From: Lenisia limosa
Lineage: Eukaryota > Breviatea
Assembly: GCA_001655205.1 (NCBI GenBank)
Contig: LPNZ01006811.1
Span: forward strand, 60,316 to 124,315
DNA: 64,000 bases
Direction of reading: 5' to 3'
The notes under the pieces are model-generated. The model had not been told where the DNA came from. It saw only the letters and a program-made list of their open reading frames with translations, and searched no databases. Numbering within the stretch: position 1 is the stretch's first letter; every line of letters begins with the position of its first letter. A program made the translations under genes and the position numbers. Positions 10,223 to 22,370 of this stretch are shown here, one piece after another.

Positions 10223-13200
10223 TCATAGCAACATACAGTTTACAAAGGATGCCACCGCCTCCCATAGCCCGGTTGAGGCAGAAGAGCTGGGACGGCCCAT
10301 TTTGAGATCATCATTATCATGCTGGTCTTCAATGTCGACTGTGCTACAGCCACCAGTGGTCAGAGATCTAAGGGTTAGCTAATTCTCCAGACCACACACC
10401 TATTAAACTTATCACCGCAGCTGTGGATCAGATTGCACAAAGTGACAGAAAGGCGATGGCATTTGAGAGAGCCGTAGTCGCAGTCAATGTTCTGCACACT
10501 GCCGCCTTGTAGCCCCACTTTCGGGACCATATCAAGTCTGGGAATGACGGAGACTGCTCGAGAATTGACCTCGCTCCACGTGACATTGAAGGACATTCGA
10601 CTGTGGTGTGAGTTTCATCATGCCAAAAGTTTCAAAAGGACAGCTCCACCTACCCCAGGAGAATTCCGGGTCCGGAAAAGGCCACACTCGGAATAGCTTG
10701 TCGCGCTGCCACGATCTTAACCACCGCTCCTCCCAAAGAGTGACCAGTTATGATGAACTTTCTTCCAGGATTGTCTTTGATGTGTCTAAAGAAATGAAGA
10801 AGGATGGAGGCCCAACTCACTCTCTGACAACATCATCTACGACTCTCCAGTAGCCGCGACCCTCGGTACGGAACGTGTTCTGAAACACTGACATTCCATA
10901 GACCTATTCATCAGATACACAGTGAGTGCCTACAAGAGGGGCCGAGAGATTAGCAGGTAGAACTGGCGATATCGGTGTAACGAGCGCGGAGGAACCAAGC
11001 ATGTCCAAATCTGCTGTTTAGCTAATCAAAGAGGTTCAGTTACCTTCAACCCAGTCTGCCATTGCAGAGGTTCCCCTAACTGCTATCACGGTCAGAGGCT
11101 CAAGGTCTTGCTATAGTTGTAAATATTCCATTGAAGTGACTTTTGTCATGGGCTATTGGATCTGGGCTTACATCCAATCGCTGAAAGGCATATGCCTGAG
11201 CAGGATGAACCTCCAGTTTTGTCACTGCGTATTGTTCACCAAACCATGTGTGCAGGTCCTTCATTAGGTTCCTGGACAATATGAGAGGTCAAATAACGTT
11301 CAATAGCGGGATGACTATCAACAAACCCTTCATCAATGTCGTAATAAGACAGCTTGGAGAAGAAGCCGAGATCTACAACTGAGAGGCCATACCAATCAGC
11401 ATGGCAGATTTCATAGGACATTGTTGGGTCAATCTATGATAAGTTATGTTGTGCTCTTTACAAACCTTGGTGTACGTGTTGTTCAGACCAACAGGTTCAT
11501 ACACCCAGTCTGATTGGACTTTATCACCAAACATGAGGGCTAAGGCACCAACCAAAACCATGACACTCACAAAGAACATGACAACACCACTGAATGGTAA
11601 AAAAAGGAAAGTCCAAGGTGCTCACCTTGACGTGGTTTGCTGCATGTCCCAAAGAAGAGGGACCAAGAAAACAGCCAAGAGCATCACCCATCCAATACCT
11701 AAGAAGTCATGCGAAAAGCTATACGATCTCGGATAGAGAGGGGAACAGACCTGAAGTGAAACCGAAGACAATGAGAGCTGTAGCAATGGCAACCGCGTAG
11801 ATGAAGAAGAACAAAAGGACCATAATGAAACGAACCACTTCTGACTTGGACAAACGAGATGTACCTATGGAATTACAGGATTCTTACGACTACAAACTTT
11901 TTTCAATTCTGAACATTCTTCGAAGGTTTCTCTTCCATCTGTGTCCAATTGAATGTCTTGGCTAAAGGATGATGATAATTGGAAACTTCATTAAAAACTC
12001 CATTTTAACCCCCGTTGTTCCCTACCCTAAGTCCTTGAGAAGATGAGAAATCACGATCCTCTCCAGGTGCAGCTTCAAGGGGAGTAAGTTCACCCTGAGT
12101 GGTCAGTATGTGTAGTAAGGATAGCGAACACATACCTCATCGCTTTCATTGACAAAGAAGGTGTACAGGTGTTCGAGTTTAGAAGAGAATGATGCAGATA
12201 AAATGAGCATGATAGACACCACAAATACAAGGCCAGAGACAACTGTACAATCAGAAAATAAACAAAATGTTTGCTTGCATATGGAGATAGTAATTTCGCT
12301 AAACTGTTGTGTGACACCCAACAAACTTGCGATTTCAGTTGAAACAAGTCCGACAAAGAGGACAACAAGAATTGATACCATCAAGCTTGGAACGCAAATT
12401 GAGATTGCCTGGGGGAGGGGGTAAAAAAAAACCCCTCGAAAAAACAACATACTCTAGCACGGAAAGCGATTTTCCTTTTGAGGAACGGGTCACCTGTTCG
12501 AGCGGCATGATAAGCACGCCACTCAGTCACTGCAGTATTGGCCAATAGTATTGACATAACAAAGAGAACTGTTTTTGTTAATACAAAGAATATTAAGGGT
12601 ATGCAAAAGAGAAATAACTCACTTGGAAGTGGGACAAACATCCAACGCTTCCCAATCATATGCAAGGGGTTCACAGCCAACACAGTAATGAGTCCAATGA
12701 AAGCCAACACTGAAAAGGTCAATAATAGTAGCACTTACAAGAGAGTAGCGCCAGCATGGTCTTGGTAGCAACTCGTTTCTACATGGATTACTTCAGTTGA
12801 ATTGCTGGTTGCAAACTCTTGAGATATGCGAGTCCACTTCAGGGCTGTGCGGTTCCCAATAAGTAACACAGCAATGAAGAACAGCTAATCAGTTAGAAAG
12901 TACCTTGGAGCAAAACTACAGAGAGCCCCATTGACCTGCCACTCCCCGGTCTGTGTCTGGAGCTGGTCGGAACTCGCGAGGAGGAAAGGAAGCACTCTGT
13001 AATATAAGGTCAAAACGACAGGTAACGCCCTATAAAATTCCTGAAGTCCGCTCACTCTTGCAGCTGCAATGATATTTATGAAGAAGGCCAAAAGAGTAAT
13101 AACAAGGGCTGCCCCCGTGCCAGAGAAAAAAAATATTTGAAGAACCACTACTGAAGAAGCTGGGGGAGGGGGTTAGTGGGAAGTCATAAAGCACGTAATT

Positions 13201-14145
13201 TTTATAAACGGGAAACAGCGCAGTGGATCCCTCTTACCACCAACAATGTAGCTCCAAATGGCCAAAAATAGACTTACAAGCGAGGGAAACATGAACACTG
13301 CAATATCGGTTGTGGTTACTGCCCAGTTTGGAGGGTATAAGTTATAGGAGAAGATGTTTGCCTGAACAATAAATATACTAAATAAAAAGAAGACAACTAT
13401 GAAGAAGACATTATGAGCCTACAGTAAGTGGATACGCCATTCGGAAGTTCAAATTCCATACACCCTTCAAAAGGTCCAAAGTTCTTGCCAACCAAATAGC
13501 CAGCAGGTATCCAATGACAACAATTGCAAACAATAAGGTAACTAAAGAATTAGCTTTGATAAAGTAAAATAAAAACACTGTTAATCCATTAGACCCACTT
13601 CGACGGAGAAAAGACTCTGTCTGTAAAAATTAAACAACGAATAGGAGGAATAAAGAAACCAACCTGATTGCTTGTTGTGTAGTTTGGAAGGAAGAATGAG
13701 AAATGCAGTTGAAGCATGATGGCCATCGATATTCCAAAAACAACAACAGCCGCAAAGAAGTAAATCACCACTGTATAGAAACGCCAAATTCGTCCCATTC
13801 TACAGAAGTGATTCTGACACTCGCCACAACGTACACGGAGTTGAGTAGGAGCGAGTTTGATGCATTTGATGGCTAAATTGTCAGTCAAGTAATGTGAGAG
13901 ATACAAAGAAAAGAAACAGTACCTGTGGAGGCGGAGGTACAATGTCAGTATACAACGAATCCATTACAGACCCGGCAGGTGCTTCAATAGTGGCGCCAGA
14001 AACTGCGTCGTCAACGGTCTTAAATTACAGTTGCAACTAGATATCAAGTGGACCTACCATCCTGAACATCCAGGTGATGTGCAGATGGATAGAGTTGTGG
14101 GGGCGATGGCCGACTGACCAGAAGAGGACTATTTTCTCCCGTCAT
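10223..14145 (-). CDS. Polytopic membrane protein with C-terminal class 3 (GHSLGG) lipase domain
   Basis: A serine lipase domain carried on a many-pass membrane protein. The chosen start (14145) gives MTGENSPLLVSRPSPPQ, a Pro-rich N-terminus. An exon with RCGECQNHFCRMGR (two CxxC-like pairs, possibly zinc-binding) comes right before the first span near 13760. About ten further hydrophobic exons follow down to 11400 (for example VSVMVLVGALALMFG). The lipase part has VIAVRGTSAMADWV near 11070, the nucleophile elbow GHSLGGAVVKIVAAR at about 10748-10700, the catalytic Asp in VIPRLDMVPK near 10530, and the His in KCHRLSVTLC near 10450. This is the order Ser-Asp-His of the fungal lipase/class 3 family. 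A short acidic tail ends at 10223. Substrate is probably a membrane acylglycerol, by inference. The number of spans and the first exon are uncertain. It could be two genes, but the exons are continuous and no stop or poly(A) region separates them. Confidence 0.72.
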
Positions 14146-14590
14146 CCCTGTTGCGTGATGAGTGTGCTGATTCAATAAGGACTAACGGACCTAGAAGAAT
14201 ACAAGCAATACCTTTTCACGATACAAATTATAACTTGGTTAAAAATATAAACAACAACCGGTGAACCAAGGTATAAGTTGTTGAACAAGTAAAGTTCGAC
14301 TAGGCGAAGAAGACAAAGGTAAGGAAACAGTTTACGTGGTATTAGATCATCAAAACATGGACAAAAACAGAAAAGCATCTTGAATCTTACCAAGATAACC
14401 CGAGGCAGCCTATCGCAAGCTGGAAATGCCCCCCAAAAAATGAGATACTGCAGGAATGTCGGTGTTTGGATCTTTACTATTTATTTCTATTTATTTTCAG
14501 CTTTTGCTACTCTTGTTCGCTCGTTGCTTTTCTTTAATTTTTTTGTGGTTGCTCCAAGATCTGTTTGATCTTATGTTTACATCAGGAAAA
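14146..14590. other. Intergenic region upstream of the lipase gene
   Basis: AT-rich sequence between the start of the minus-strand lipase gene and possible plus-strand exons. Frames here encode hydrophobic low-complexity peptides (runs of Leu and Phe) expected from T-rich DNA. I see no supported gene. Confidence 0.35.
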
Positions 14591-15480
14591 ATGAGATTTG
14601 AGATTGAACAACTGGATAACGTGAGGCTGGTAGGCGGGATATGGGCATTTAATAATTATATATGTGGTGCAGAACACCAGAAACATTTTGAGTTGGAAGT
14701 ATCACAGCAATTATCTCGCCACTACCCACCTCTAAAGGCATATTCTTGATAAATGACACACATACTGATGTATTATTTAAAATTTCGTAGTGATTTACCG
14801 ATATTTACCATCGGTCTACTTTGCCTCTTCAATATGACAAGCACAATCCTGTCCTCCCTGCTTGGGACTGCCACATTACGTGCATTCCTCAAAAGAAGTG
14901 TCTCAGTTCTCAATGTAGTCAATTCCTTGGGCCTCAAGTCTGTTGCCCCTGTTCCAGTTCTTCCAAGTTTGCTGGTTACGAATTTGGTAATACTGTGTGT
15001 TGCATTTTTATAGTTCAGGAGAAAGATTTATTATTCATGAATGTGATCTCTGCCGATTAACATCCGAACCTAAGGAGCCAATAGTTGTCTTAGTGGTTGG
15101 AGGGGAGGGGGGGCAATTGTGTATCCGAGTCCCCTTGTTTTTGTTTTTGGATTCCTGTGAGGCCATATGTCTTAATTTTCAATCATATGATTGGTTTTGC
15201 NNNNNNNNNNNNNNNNNNNNNNNNNNNNNNNNNNNNNNNNNNNNNNNNNNNNNNNNNNNNNNNNNNNNNNNNNNNNNNNNNNNNNNNNNNNNNNNNNNNN
15301 NNNNNTCCGTGAGTACGGTATTAGCATCCATCACACTCCAAGTGAGTCAATTCAGGATTTGCTTACAACGGATCTGCTTTTGAATACTCTAACTGGACTA
15401 GAGCACTGCACCCAAAGATGTCTGTTTTGTTCCAATCATTTCTTGTTCTGAGGCTGAATGGAGAATTAAGACTGAGGTTG
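14591..15480 (+). CDS. Unresolved coding-like exons, Cys-rich, interrupted by a gap
   Basis: Two stretches look coding. At 14591 an ATG opens MRFEIEQLDNVRLVGG, followed by HFELEVSQQLSRHYPPL. Near 14820-15000 a Cys-rich segment contains WDCHITCIPQKKCLSSQC and QVCCPCSSSSKFAGYEF, with many Cys spaced as in a metal-binding module. A GT-AG intron at about 14989-15014 leads to a short tail. After the N run (15201-15305) there is a piece with REYGISIHHTPSES. These may be parts of one plus-strand gene continuing to 17365, but the gaps prevent a model. No family is recognised. Confidence 0.3.
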
Positions 15481-16171
15481 GCTTATTTCACATCATTAAT
15501 TGGATTCCAAAAATGTTCATAACTAATAAACTAAAACCTTCAGTCTTCGTTTTTGTTCTCTGCAATCGGTATCTCAAGGGATGACCTTCTTTTCAAGGAT
15601 TCTGTTGGAGTAAAAACACTTCTTCAAAAGTNNNNNNNNNNNNNNNNNNNNNNNNNNNNNNNNNNNNNNNNNNNNNNNNNNNNNNNNNNNNNNNNNNNNN
15701 NNNNNNNNNNNNNNNNNNNNNNNNNNNNNNNNNNNNNNNNNNNNNNNNNNNNNNNNNNNNNNNNNNNNNNNNNNNNNNNNNNNNNNNNNNNNNNNNNNNN
15801 NNNNNNNNNNNNNNNNNNNNNNNAAAATCATACTGTATAGCTATATCATATGAATTGAGAAATATGGAATAAAAAAGTTAGTAGCAGACCAGACCCTCCG
15901 TTATTATTCTATTAATAATAGAATTCACCAATCATTTGCATACAGCTGTTGCGGCATTTTATTTCTTAGGATCCCATGAAGATGTTCCTATCAGAGAAAT
16001 TTACAGTTTGATGGCTCTTTTGGAAAAAAAATTGTATCTTGTACCAATCCACCTCTGATTGAAATATTTGAGTATTTATGAACCGAAGCACAGTTCACCA
16101 TTCTATTGAGGGGAAGAAATAGTGTTTCATACATTTCCTATTTACATCCCCCTTCCCCTCGTGTTTTGTTA

Positions 16172-16230
16172 GCCAACAGAGTTGATTTGGGCTTTTCTTT
16201 GCTTCATAAATTTTCTATTAACCCCCAAAG
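16172..16230 (+). repeat. Dispersed intronic repeat, copy 1
   Basis: Begins AGCCAACAGAGTTGATTTGG and runs through GCTTCATAAATTTTCTATTAA to a 3' splice site (CCCCCAAAG) of the hypothetical gene. The same word order recurs at 30321-30392 with one indel in the first 27 bases. The first shared stretch is nearly identical, the rest is diverged. Confidence 0.6.
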
Positions 16231-17365
16231 CAAGCGGCTCAGCAGTGACAGTCATTTTGGACCTGTTTTTGGGAAACACACCACAGTCCCCTCCAGGCAC
16301 TCCACCTATTGAAATCCAGCCTCTCCAGCAGCCAGTCACCAAAACTGATTACGGTAGTCTACGGGAGAAGTATCCAGTGTCACATTTTAGGACTTGGATT
16401 GTTAATAGCTGCTACAATTCTTATCGACACTGCTGGGCTTCGGGTAATGAGAGGCCGTGTAACACCGACTGATCTCCGTGCACTTGAGGCCATTTGTGAT
16501 GTAGGGGCGGGGGAACGCTTTCCATGTTGATGTTGGAATGATAATATTGAATATTTGATAAAAGGGAGTTTGGAATCGGGTGATATGTTTAATCTAAACC
16601 TTTCAGAAAATATAATAAACAATATGTAGGCACTTATATTTGACCATTTTAGGAAACAGGATTTAATGAAGACAACCTTTGTGGTATTTACTATACTGCT
16701 TCAGAAGCCAAAGTGAACATGGATGGTAAGTCTTTGATCCTGTTAATTCTTCAGGATTTTCTGCGTTGGATATGCTAAAAAAAGATTTCAAGTCATTTCA
16801 GGCCGGAATTAATAAGGTAATTATTTTCTGGCGCACTATTAACTTTCAAGATTGGTATTTCGTCACTCCCGTTAAACCTTAATCGGTTTATTGCTCTTGA
16901 AGACTGTCATCAGGTATTCTCATTCTATCGTCATATACATACCTCTAACGAATCAAAGGCCTGTTTGGACATTAGCAAGGAGAACCACCTGAATCTGTTC
17001 GCAATTATGACAGCTTACAAAAGAAAAGGAATTGTATGCATATTTTGGGGTAGTACCCTTGGTTTACAGATAACATCTGCAGTTTCAAAGGGAGCTTGCC
17101 TTATCTTCCGCCCCCTCTCACATGCTTGAAGTTCTTGAGGACCTAAAGCTTCGTCCCATTGATTCCGATCTCAAAGGTTAGCGTACCATACCACAAGCGG
17201 AATTCAAAACGATATCTCTCACATCTAAGGCCTGTATGTATTCGATCAACGAAACGTTCTGTTGTCTCGCAAGCAGGTGGCACCCCTTCTCATTTCCTTC
17301 ATGGAAACCAATCCTCGTGCTTCTCCCGCTCCACCATCCCCAACTCCAAAAAAGTTGTGCCATAG
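16222..17365 (+). CDS. Hypothetical protein, 5' end unresolved
   Basis: Exons join in phase. The first runs from VTVILDLFLGNTPQSPPGTP to a 37-nt intron and then YGLGLLIAATILIDTAGLR. Later exons give TGFNEDNLCGIYYTASEAK, FSALDMLKKDFKSFQAGINK, IGISSLPLNLNRFIALEDCH and LDISKENHLNLFAIMTAYK. The C-terminus is HMLEVLEDLKLRPIDSDLK, LYVFDQRNVLLSRKQVAPLL and a Pro-rich tail ending KKLCHR at the TAG at 17363-17365. The C-terminal half looks like an all-helical conserved domain, but I cannot name it. The first exon sits directly after a repeat that recurs in the VTI1 gene. Upstream exons probably lie around the gap at 15632-15823. Confidence 0.55.
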
Positions 17366-17694
17366 ATATTCAAGCTCTCTAGTGTAGTACTTTTTACTGT
17401 CTTTATTTGTTTACTTTTCTCTGTTTATTTTTCTCAATATCGTTATGGTTTGTATTTTTTTTTTTTTTCACTGTACAATAAAATATTTCCTCCACAGATA
17501 ACGGGTCTTCATACATATACTGTGTTGTATACTGGGAATGTTGTCACGGATGAGAAGGATGTTATCAAACCTTTAGTTCATAAATAATATGAAATAAAGT
17601 CACATCAAAAAGCAACATAATGACAATCCACAAAAAGGGAAACTCCAGAGTAATTAGAGACACCATTTGGACTCAAATCACACATACAGCCAAC
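17366..17694. other. Convergent 3' regions, no gene
   Basis: T-rich downstream region of the plus-strand gene with an AATAAA-type signal (AATAAAATATTT near 17478) after a T15 run at 17455-17469, followed by the 3' side of the next minus-strand gene. I see nothing else in it. Confidence 0.4.
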
Positions 17695-17998
17695 TTAATT
17701 CTCAATGGGCTTCACATTACGCTGACAACAGAGCATAGTAAGGCCAATAACAACCTAATTGGTCAAAGATATTCATTCGGAAGGTTGCAACTTTGAAGAA
17801 AATGCCCCAAAGGACAAACCATTGAGGCTGAGCCGATTTGAATGGCAAGTTTATGATCATCAGTCAACCCATATGTGTCATCTAGTGGAATAAGCCTTCA
17901 GATATCAACAGAGATCAAACAATACCTTCAGCTGTGACAAAAGTGACCAGCATAGCCATGAAGAAGATAAAAAAAGAAGAGGTAAACGAGGATTGCAT
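17695..17998 (-). CDS. Tiny type I membrane protein with signal peptide
   Basis: Three exons joined in phase encode about 70 residues. The start at 17998 opens a clear signal peptide (SFFIFFMAMLVTFVTAEG). A short lumenal part (LIPLDDTYGLTDDHKL) follows, then a membrane span (QIGSASM joined to VVIGLTMLCC) and a short basic tail, QRNVKPIEN, with TAA at 17695. Both introns (30 and about 68 nt) have good donors and a TTGACCAATTAG- or CTGAAG-type acceptor. Its size and layout resemble small secretory-pathway accessory subunits, but no family is recognised. Confidence 0.55.
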
Positions 17999-18284
17999 AT
18001 TTAACAGTGAAACGAGTGTGCAAGAACGAGTGAAACCAAAAAAAATATTAAAAAATATTTACTGGGGTTGGGTACTGACTGCCATATGTCTACCGTCTAC
18101 AAAGAAAGAAAAGAGTTCCCGGTACGCACCAGGTATTTCTTTCAAATCTCCCCATGATAAACACCGAAAATTTTCGATAAAATCATCTCGGTGTAGGAGT
18201 TTTTGAACAGGACACACAGAGCAAGACCTACTTCCCCCACAATCCCACATTCAACTTGCCCACAACTGCCCCTCCATCAGCATC

Positions 18285-18718
18285 ATGAGCACTGTTAATC
18301 ATGTTGAAGAGCTCAAACGCTTTGTAGTGAAGTACGAAAATGGAGGTAAGCTCCCTTTAATGATAAATTGGAATTGCAACAGATCCTCCTCGAAATGCTC
18401 TTGTTGTAACTTTCACCTTTGTTTTTTTCTCGTTTTCTGACACACATCAGACGAAGGATTTCTTGAATACAAGAACATTGATGGAACTCTTGACCTGTTC
18501 AAGACCTTTATTCCTGAGAGCCAACGAGGAAAAGGACAGGCGGAAGTTCTGACAAGAGTTAGGGGGGGTTTTATCCTCTCTTTCAATGTTCTCTGATAAT
18601 ACAGGCTGCCTGTGAGTATGTCAGAGACCAAGACTTGAAAATGATTCCCACTTGTTCTTATATCGAGAAGAAATTCCTGATCAATAACCCCGAGTTTGCT
18701 GCCTTTGTCAAGGTGTAA
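18285..18718 (+). CDS. NATD1-like GNAT acetyltransferase domain protein
   Basis: A small protein of the NATD1/YidJ-like branch of GNAT N-acetyltransferases, about 95 residues, the usual size. Exon 1 starts at 18285 with MSTVNHVEELKRFVVKYENG. After an intron comes GFLEYKNIDGTLDLFKTFIP followed by the acetyl-CoA loop motif ESQRGKGQAEVL (R-G-x-G), and then the hallmark Cys-Ser-Tyr segment IPTCSYIEKKFLINNPEF. The order (strand pair, RGKG loop, PTCSY, NPE) is exactly that of the family. The substrate is unknown. TAA at 18716-18718. Nothing is missing. Confidence 0.88.
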
Positions 18719-18917
18719 AGGAGTAATGTGCCTCCGATGTGATGATGCAAAAAAAAAAAAAAATANNNNNNNNNNNNNNNNNNNNNNNNNNNNNNNNNNN
18801 NNNNNNNNNNNNNNNNNNNNNNNNNNNNNCCAAACGTCCATCATACACACATAACAAAGTTACAGACGACATATCATATAGTATTACACATCCGATACAG
18901 AATTAAACCTATAGTAT

Positions 18918-21900
18918 TTACTCCTTTCTCGCCTTCTTTGCCGTGCATTTGGCAAGAACAGCAGCAATGGCAGGGTCGTCTGGGTCAGGGGGGCCTCCAG
19001 CCTAAGTGAATGAGAAGCCGTACCAAAATAGGTGACTACCTTTCTGGCTCTACTGACAGCGGCGTCACGCTCAACATCAGACGTGGCAGCCTCTAGCTCG
19101 GATGCAAGTGTCTTGTACACCTGTACAATGGTCACTATGTTGCCTTTTGGTTCACATATTGTTTCTCCACAAACCTCTACATTTCTGGTAATTGCCACAG
19201 ATATTGGTGCAAGTTTGGGAAGCATGCGTGGGAGCATCTTGAAGAACGGCTGGGCAATGATTTCAAGGAAAGAAATGTTGAAGCGAGCTCTTTCAAGGGG
19301 TGTTTTTGATCGGACCTAAAATGTAAAAAAAAAAAAAAAAAAAAAANNNNNNNNNNNNNNNNNNNNNNNNNNNNNNNNNNNNNNNNNNNNNNNNNNNNNN
19401 NNNNNNNNNNNNNNNNNNNNNNNNNNNNNNNNNNNNNGCAGTAGGAGGGAGTCCTTGTGCAACCTCCGCATCCGCCTGGTGGTCCAATTCATCACACAAT
19501 CTAAATATGTTCACAAAAATCTCTTCTTAAAGAATCATATACCAAAACACCAACCTATCAACCCATGTGCAGGAGACCTTGTAGGACTTATAAACATTGC
19601 TTATGTCCGCAGCGTGAAGGAGGAGCTAAATATAGGTTATTCAATCTGGAGGGAAAGAGAGAGAGGGGGGGGGGTAGCAAATGAGAAATGAGGGAGTGTG
19701 TTGTATCTTATGATCCTCTTTCCTCAGAAACACAACACATAAGTATGTTTAATACAAATAAAAGATGATATAACAAACAGATCTCCCACTTGAAGAAGCA
19801 GTTTGTGGTTTGAAGGAGAAGACGGGCCCCACTCGCAGCTCCCGCCATCAAGAACACTTGATAACTGAAAGTGAGAATCCACACCACGTATAGCGAAGCC
19901 ACCCCCAAGACAAGTTCTTACCTTGGAAACCAATTCGAAATGGTTCTGCATATCAGTATGGAGAATAGTGTCAATGATCACCTGAATGTCAGAAAACTAG
20001 ATCTTCGGACACAAACTCTTCGGAACGACTTGAGATTGTCAGGAGAAAGGCTTTGAAGTAACGGCTTAGCACCCTCTGAGTTGAGAAGTTGGAAGCAAAG
20101 CGCCTATACGATTAGATGAGAAAAAATTAGCTGGTTCCTACCGCGTGGTAGTTCTCAAGGACACTTTGGTCATTGTAGGTCTGTGACAGTGGTGTTGAAG
20201 CATTTACCTGAAGCCATCACAATTCTTGTAAAATATTGGAAAATATGACATTGAAGCAAACCTGGTACGTATTGTTCAAGCCATGGTGGTCCAAATCGTG
20301 ACATACAGCAGCCACCATGAGGCCATATACTTCAATCTTAGAAAGGTGGCAAATAGCACCGCCCTAAACTCGTGAGAAACTAAACCCGTGGTGCTAATTT
20401 CAGAAACCCCAACATATCATATGTTTGATATCCTGATCCCAAGAAATGTAATTAATATGATATGATATATTATAACCACAGCTTTTGATGTACCACCTGA
20501 TTAACTCCCAAATACCTTCTTAAGATAAAGGTAAATAGTCTGAGTTACATCACAGGCGTGGACGAAGTTGTGGTACGGGTTTGCGTTGTAGTTCTAAATC
20601 TATCAGTGCAGGGCAAAATAGTTACAAACAGAAAAACTGGGGAGGGAGGATGTAACTACACAAGCATGTATTTTTGACTGGTGTCACATCTTCAAATAAA
20701 GATAAAACAAAATTTATTGGTACATAAGAAAGCGTTTTGTGTTTGGGTTTCTGTTAAAGACCAAAAGACTCCAATAGCCACCTGAGAAACTTCCCAAAGG
20801 AACTTGCGAAGAGCTTCAATAGGGATATCGAAAGCCTCAACAAGGCCAAGGTCAACAAACATATCTTCCTAACAAGGTAAGGAAGAAACAGAACATGATA
20901 AGCAATGAAAATAGCCTACCAGAAAAGAAAAGAGCTGATCAAGAGAATAGTCCCATACATCGAAGTCCCAAGAAGACAATGCTGAAAGGTGACGAGAGGT
21001 TGTGGTCTCGAGTCATAGTATAGATTGTAATAAAACCACTTCTCCTCACTATGAAGAATAGCATGCTCATTCGCGGACGGAGACGACAAGCTAAAAGGTT
21101 ACAACTAAAATTCTTGATACAGATTTAGTAATGTCAACTGGTTCGCCCAAATAATACTATAATCCAATATATCTGATAAGCATGATAATATGGACGGCTT
21201 GGTAAAATACTATCTTGGCTTTTCTTCTTGATTCGTCCAACCTGTGGTGCGCAAGGAAACGTCCGTCAATGACTCCCTTACTGTAGTTCTCAAGAAGCCA
21301 AAGCTGCAATGTCAACACAACCACAACCTTTGCTGAAAAGGCAATTAACCCTGTTTATGATTATCACTATGACCTCACGTACTTTGGCCGAGTTTTGAAG
21401 TGAGGCCACGGCACGGTCAGGGTTGTTCGCATCCGAGGCGACGGGCGTCAACAAGTTGGCTCTGATAGCAGCAAGCTCTGAACGCTCAACTGTAGAATCC
21501 TGTTTGCATGTCAAGATACGACACTCCAACTTTAAAGAAAACAGAAAAGATTATATAATTCCCACATCGGTCAACATTGGGACTAAGACGTCACTTGCAT
21601 GCAGCTGTTTGAGAGCCTCTTGTACCAGAGATGCTGCCTCGTCATTATCTTCGCGTGGACGTTTTCCTCCTGGATAATTACGACAATAATTAAAATGCCA
21701 TTTATAAATGCTAGTTCATACCGGGGTTGGGTTTAAGCAGGGGAAGAGCTTTGGCCAGTTTGCTGATGGCAATCTAGTGAAGGTAAGACATGGGCCTTAA
21801 GTCCCAGCGACTTGATTTTCTGAAGGACAGCGAAGTCAGACCCCACACATTACCTGAAGAGGAGTATGAAGGTTCATCGGGTCACCATCACTTGAAGGGG

Positions 21901-22004
21901 AGGGGCTTGGAGAGGGGCTTGTCCTAGGGACTTCCACTTTGAGCTTCTATATTTCATTAATTTAACAAAAAAATCAAGAAACCAACGAGTGAGGAGCTCT
22001 CCAT
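18918..22004 (-). CDS. 3',5'-cyclic nucleotide phosphodiesterase
   Basis: Hydrolyses cAMP and/or cGMP to the 5' monophosphate. The start at 22004 gives MESSSLV, then a Ser/Pro-rich N-terminal region. The catalytic domain contains [12 protein letters not shown] near 20570 (the first conserved His of the HNxxHAxDV motif), and then [15 protein letters not shown] near 20300, the metal-binding HD motif of class I PDEs. Further down are [38 protein letters not shown] near 19960, and, after the N run (19347-19437), [14 protein letters not shown] and [15 protein letters not shown]. The exon with the third metal ligand (AADxSNP in family members) falls in or near the gap and cannot be checked. The tail ends [11 protein letters not shown] at 18918. 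No GAF or other regulatory domain was seen, so nucleotide specificity cannot be assigned. Confidence 0.9.
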
Positions 22005-22370
22005 GGTGACCACTCAGTTATTTGTTCAGAAAAGAAATCTTACGATTTTTATGGTCTTTATATGTCTCTGTTTTCTCAACAACGAGTGTGATGTCAAGTC
22101 AAATGTTTTCAAAGCTTTTTTGTGTTTGTTTAGTTTTTGGCCTAAATACAAAAATTATCTGGGAGAACATTTAACCCTTCTCTAAANNNNNNNNNNNNNN
22201 NNNNNNNNNNNNNNNNNNNNNNNNNNNNNNNNNNNNNNNNNNNNNNNNNNNNNNNNNNNNNNNNNNNNNNNNNNNNNNNNNNNNNNNNNNNNNNNNNNNN
22301 NNNNNNTAACGACAACAAATAAACACTCACCACCACCCACCCAAACACAATACAACAGCATCAAGCGAGA

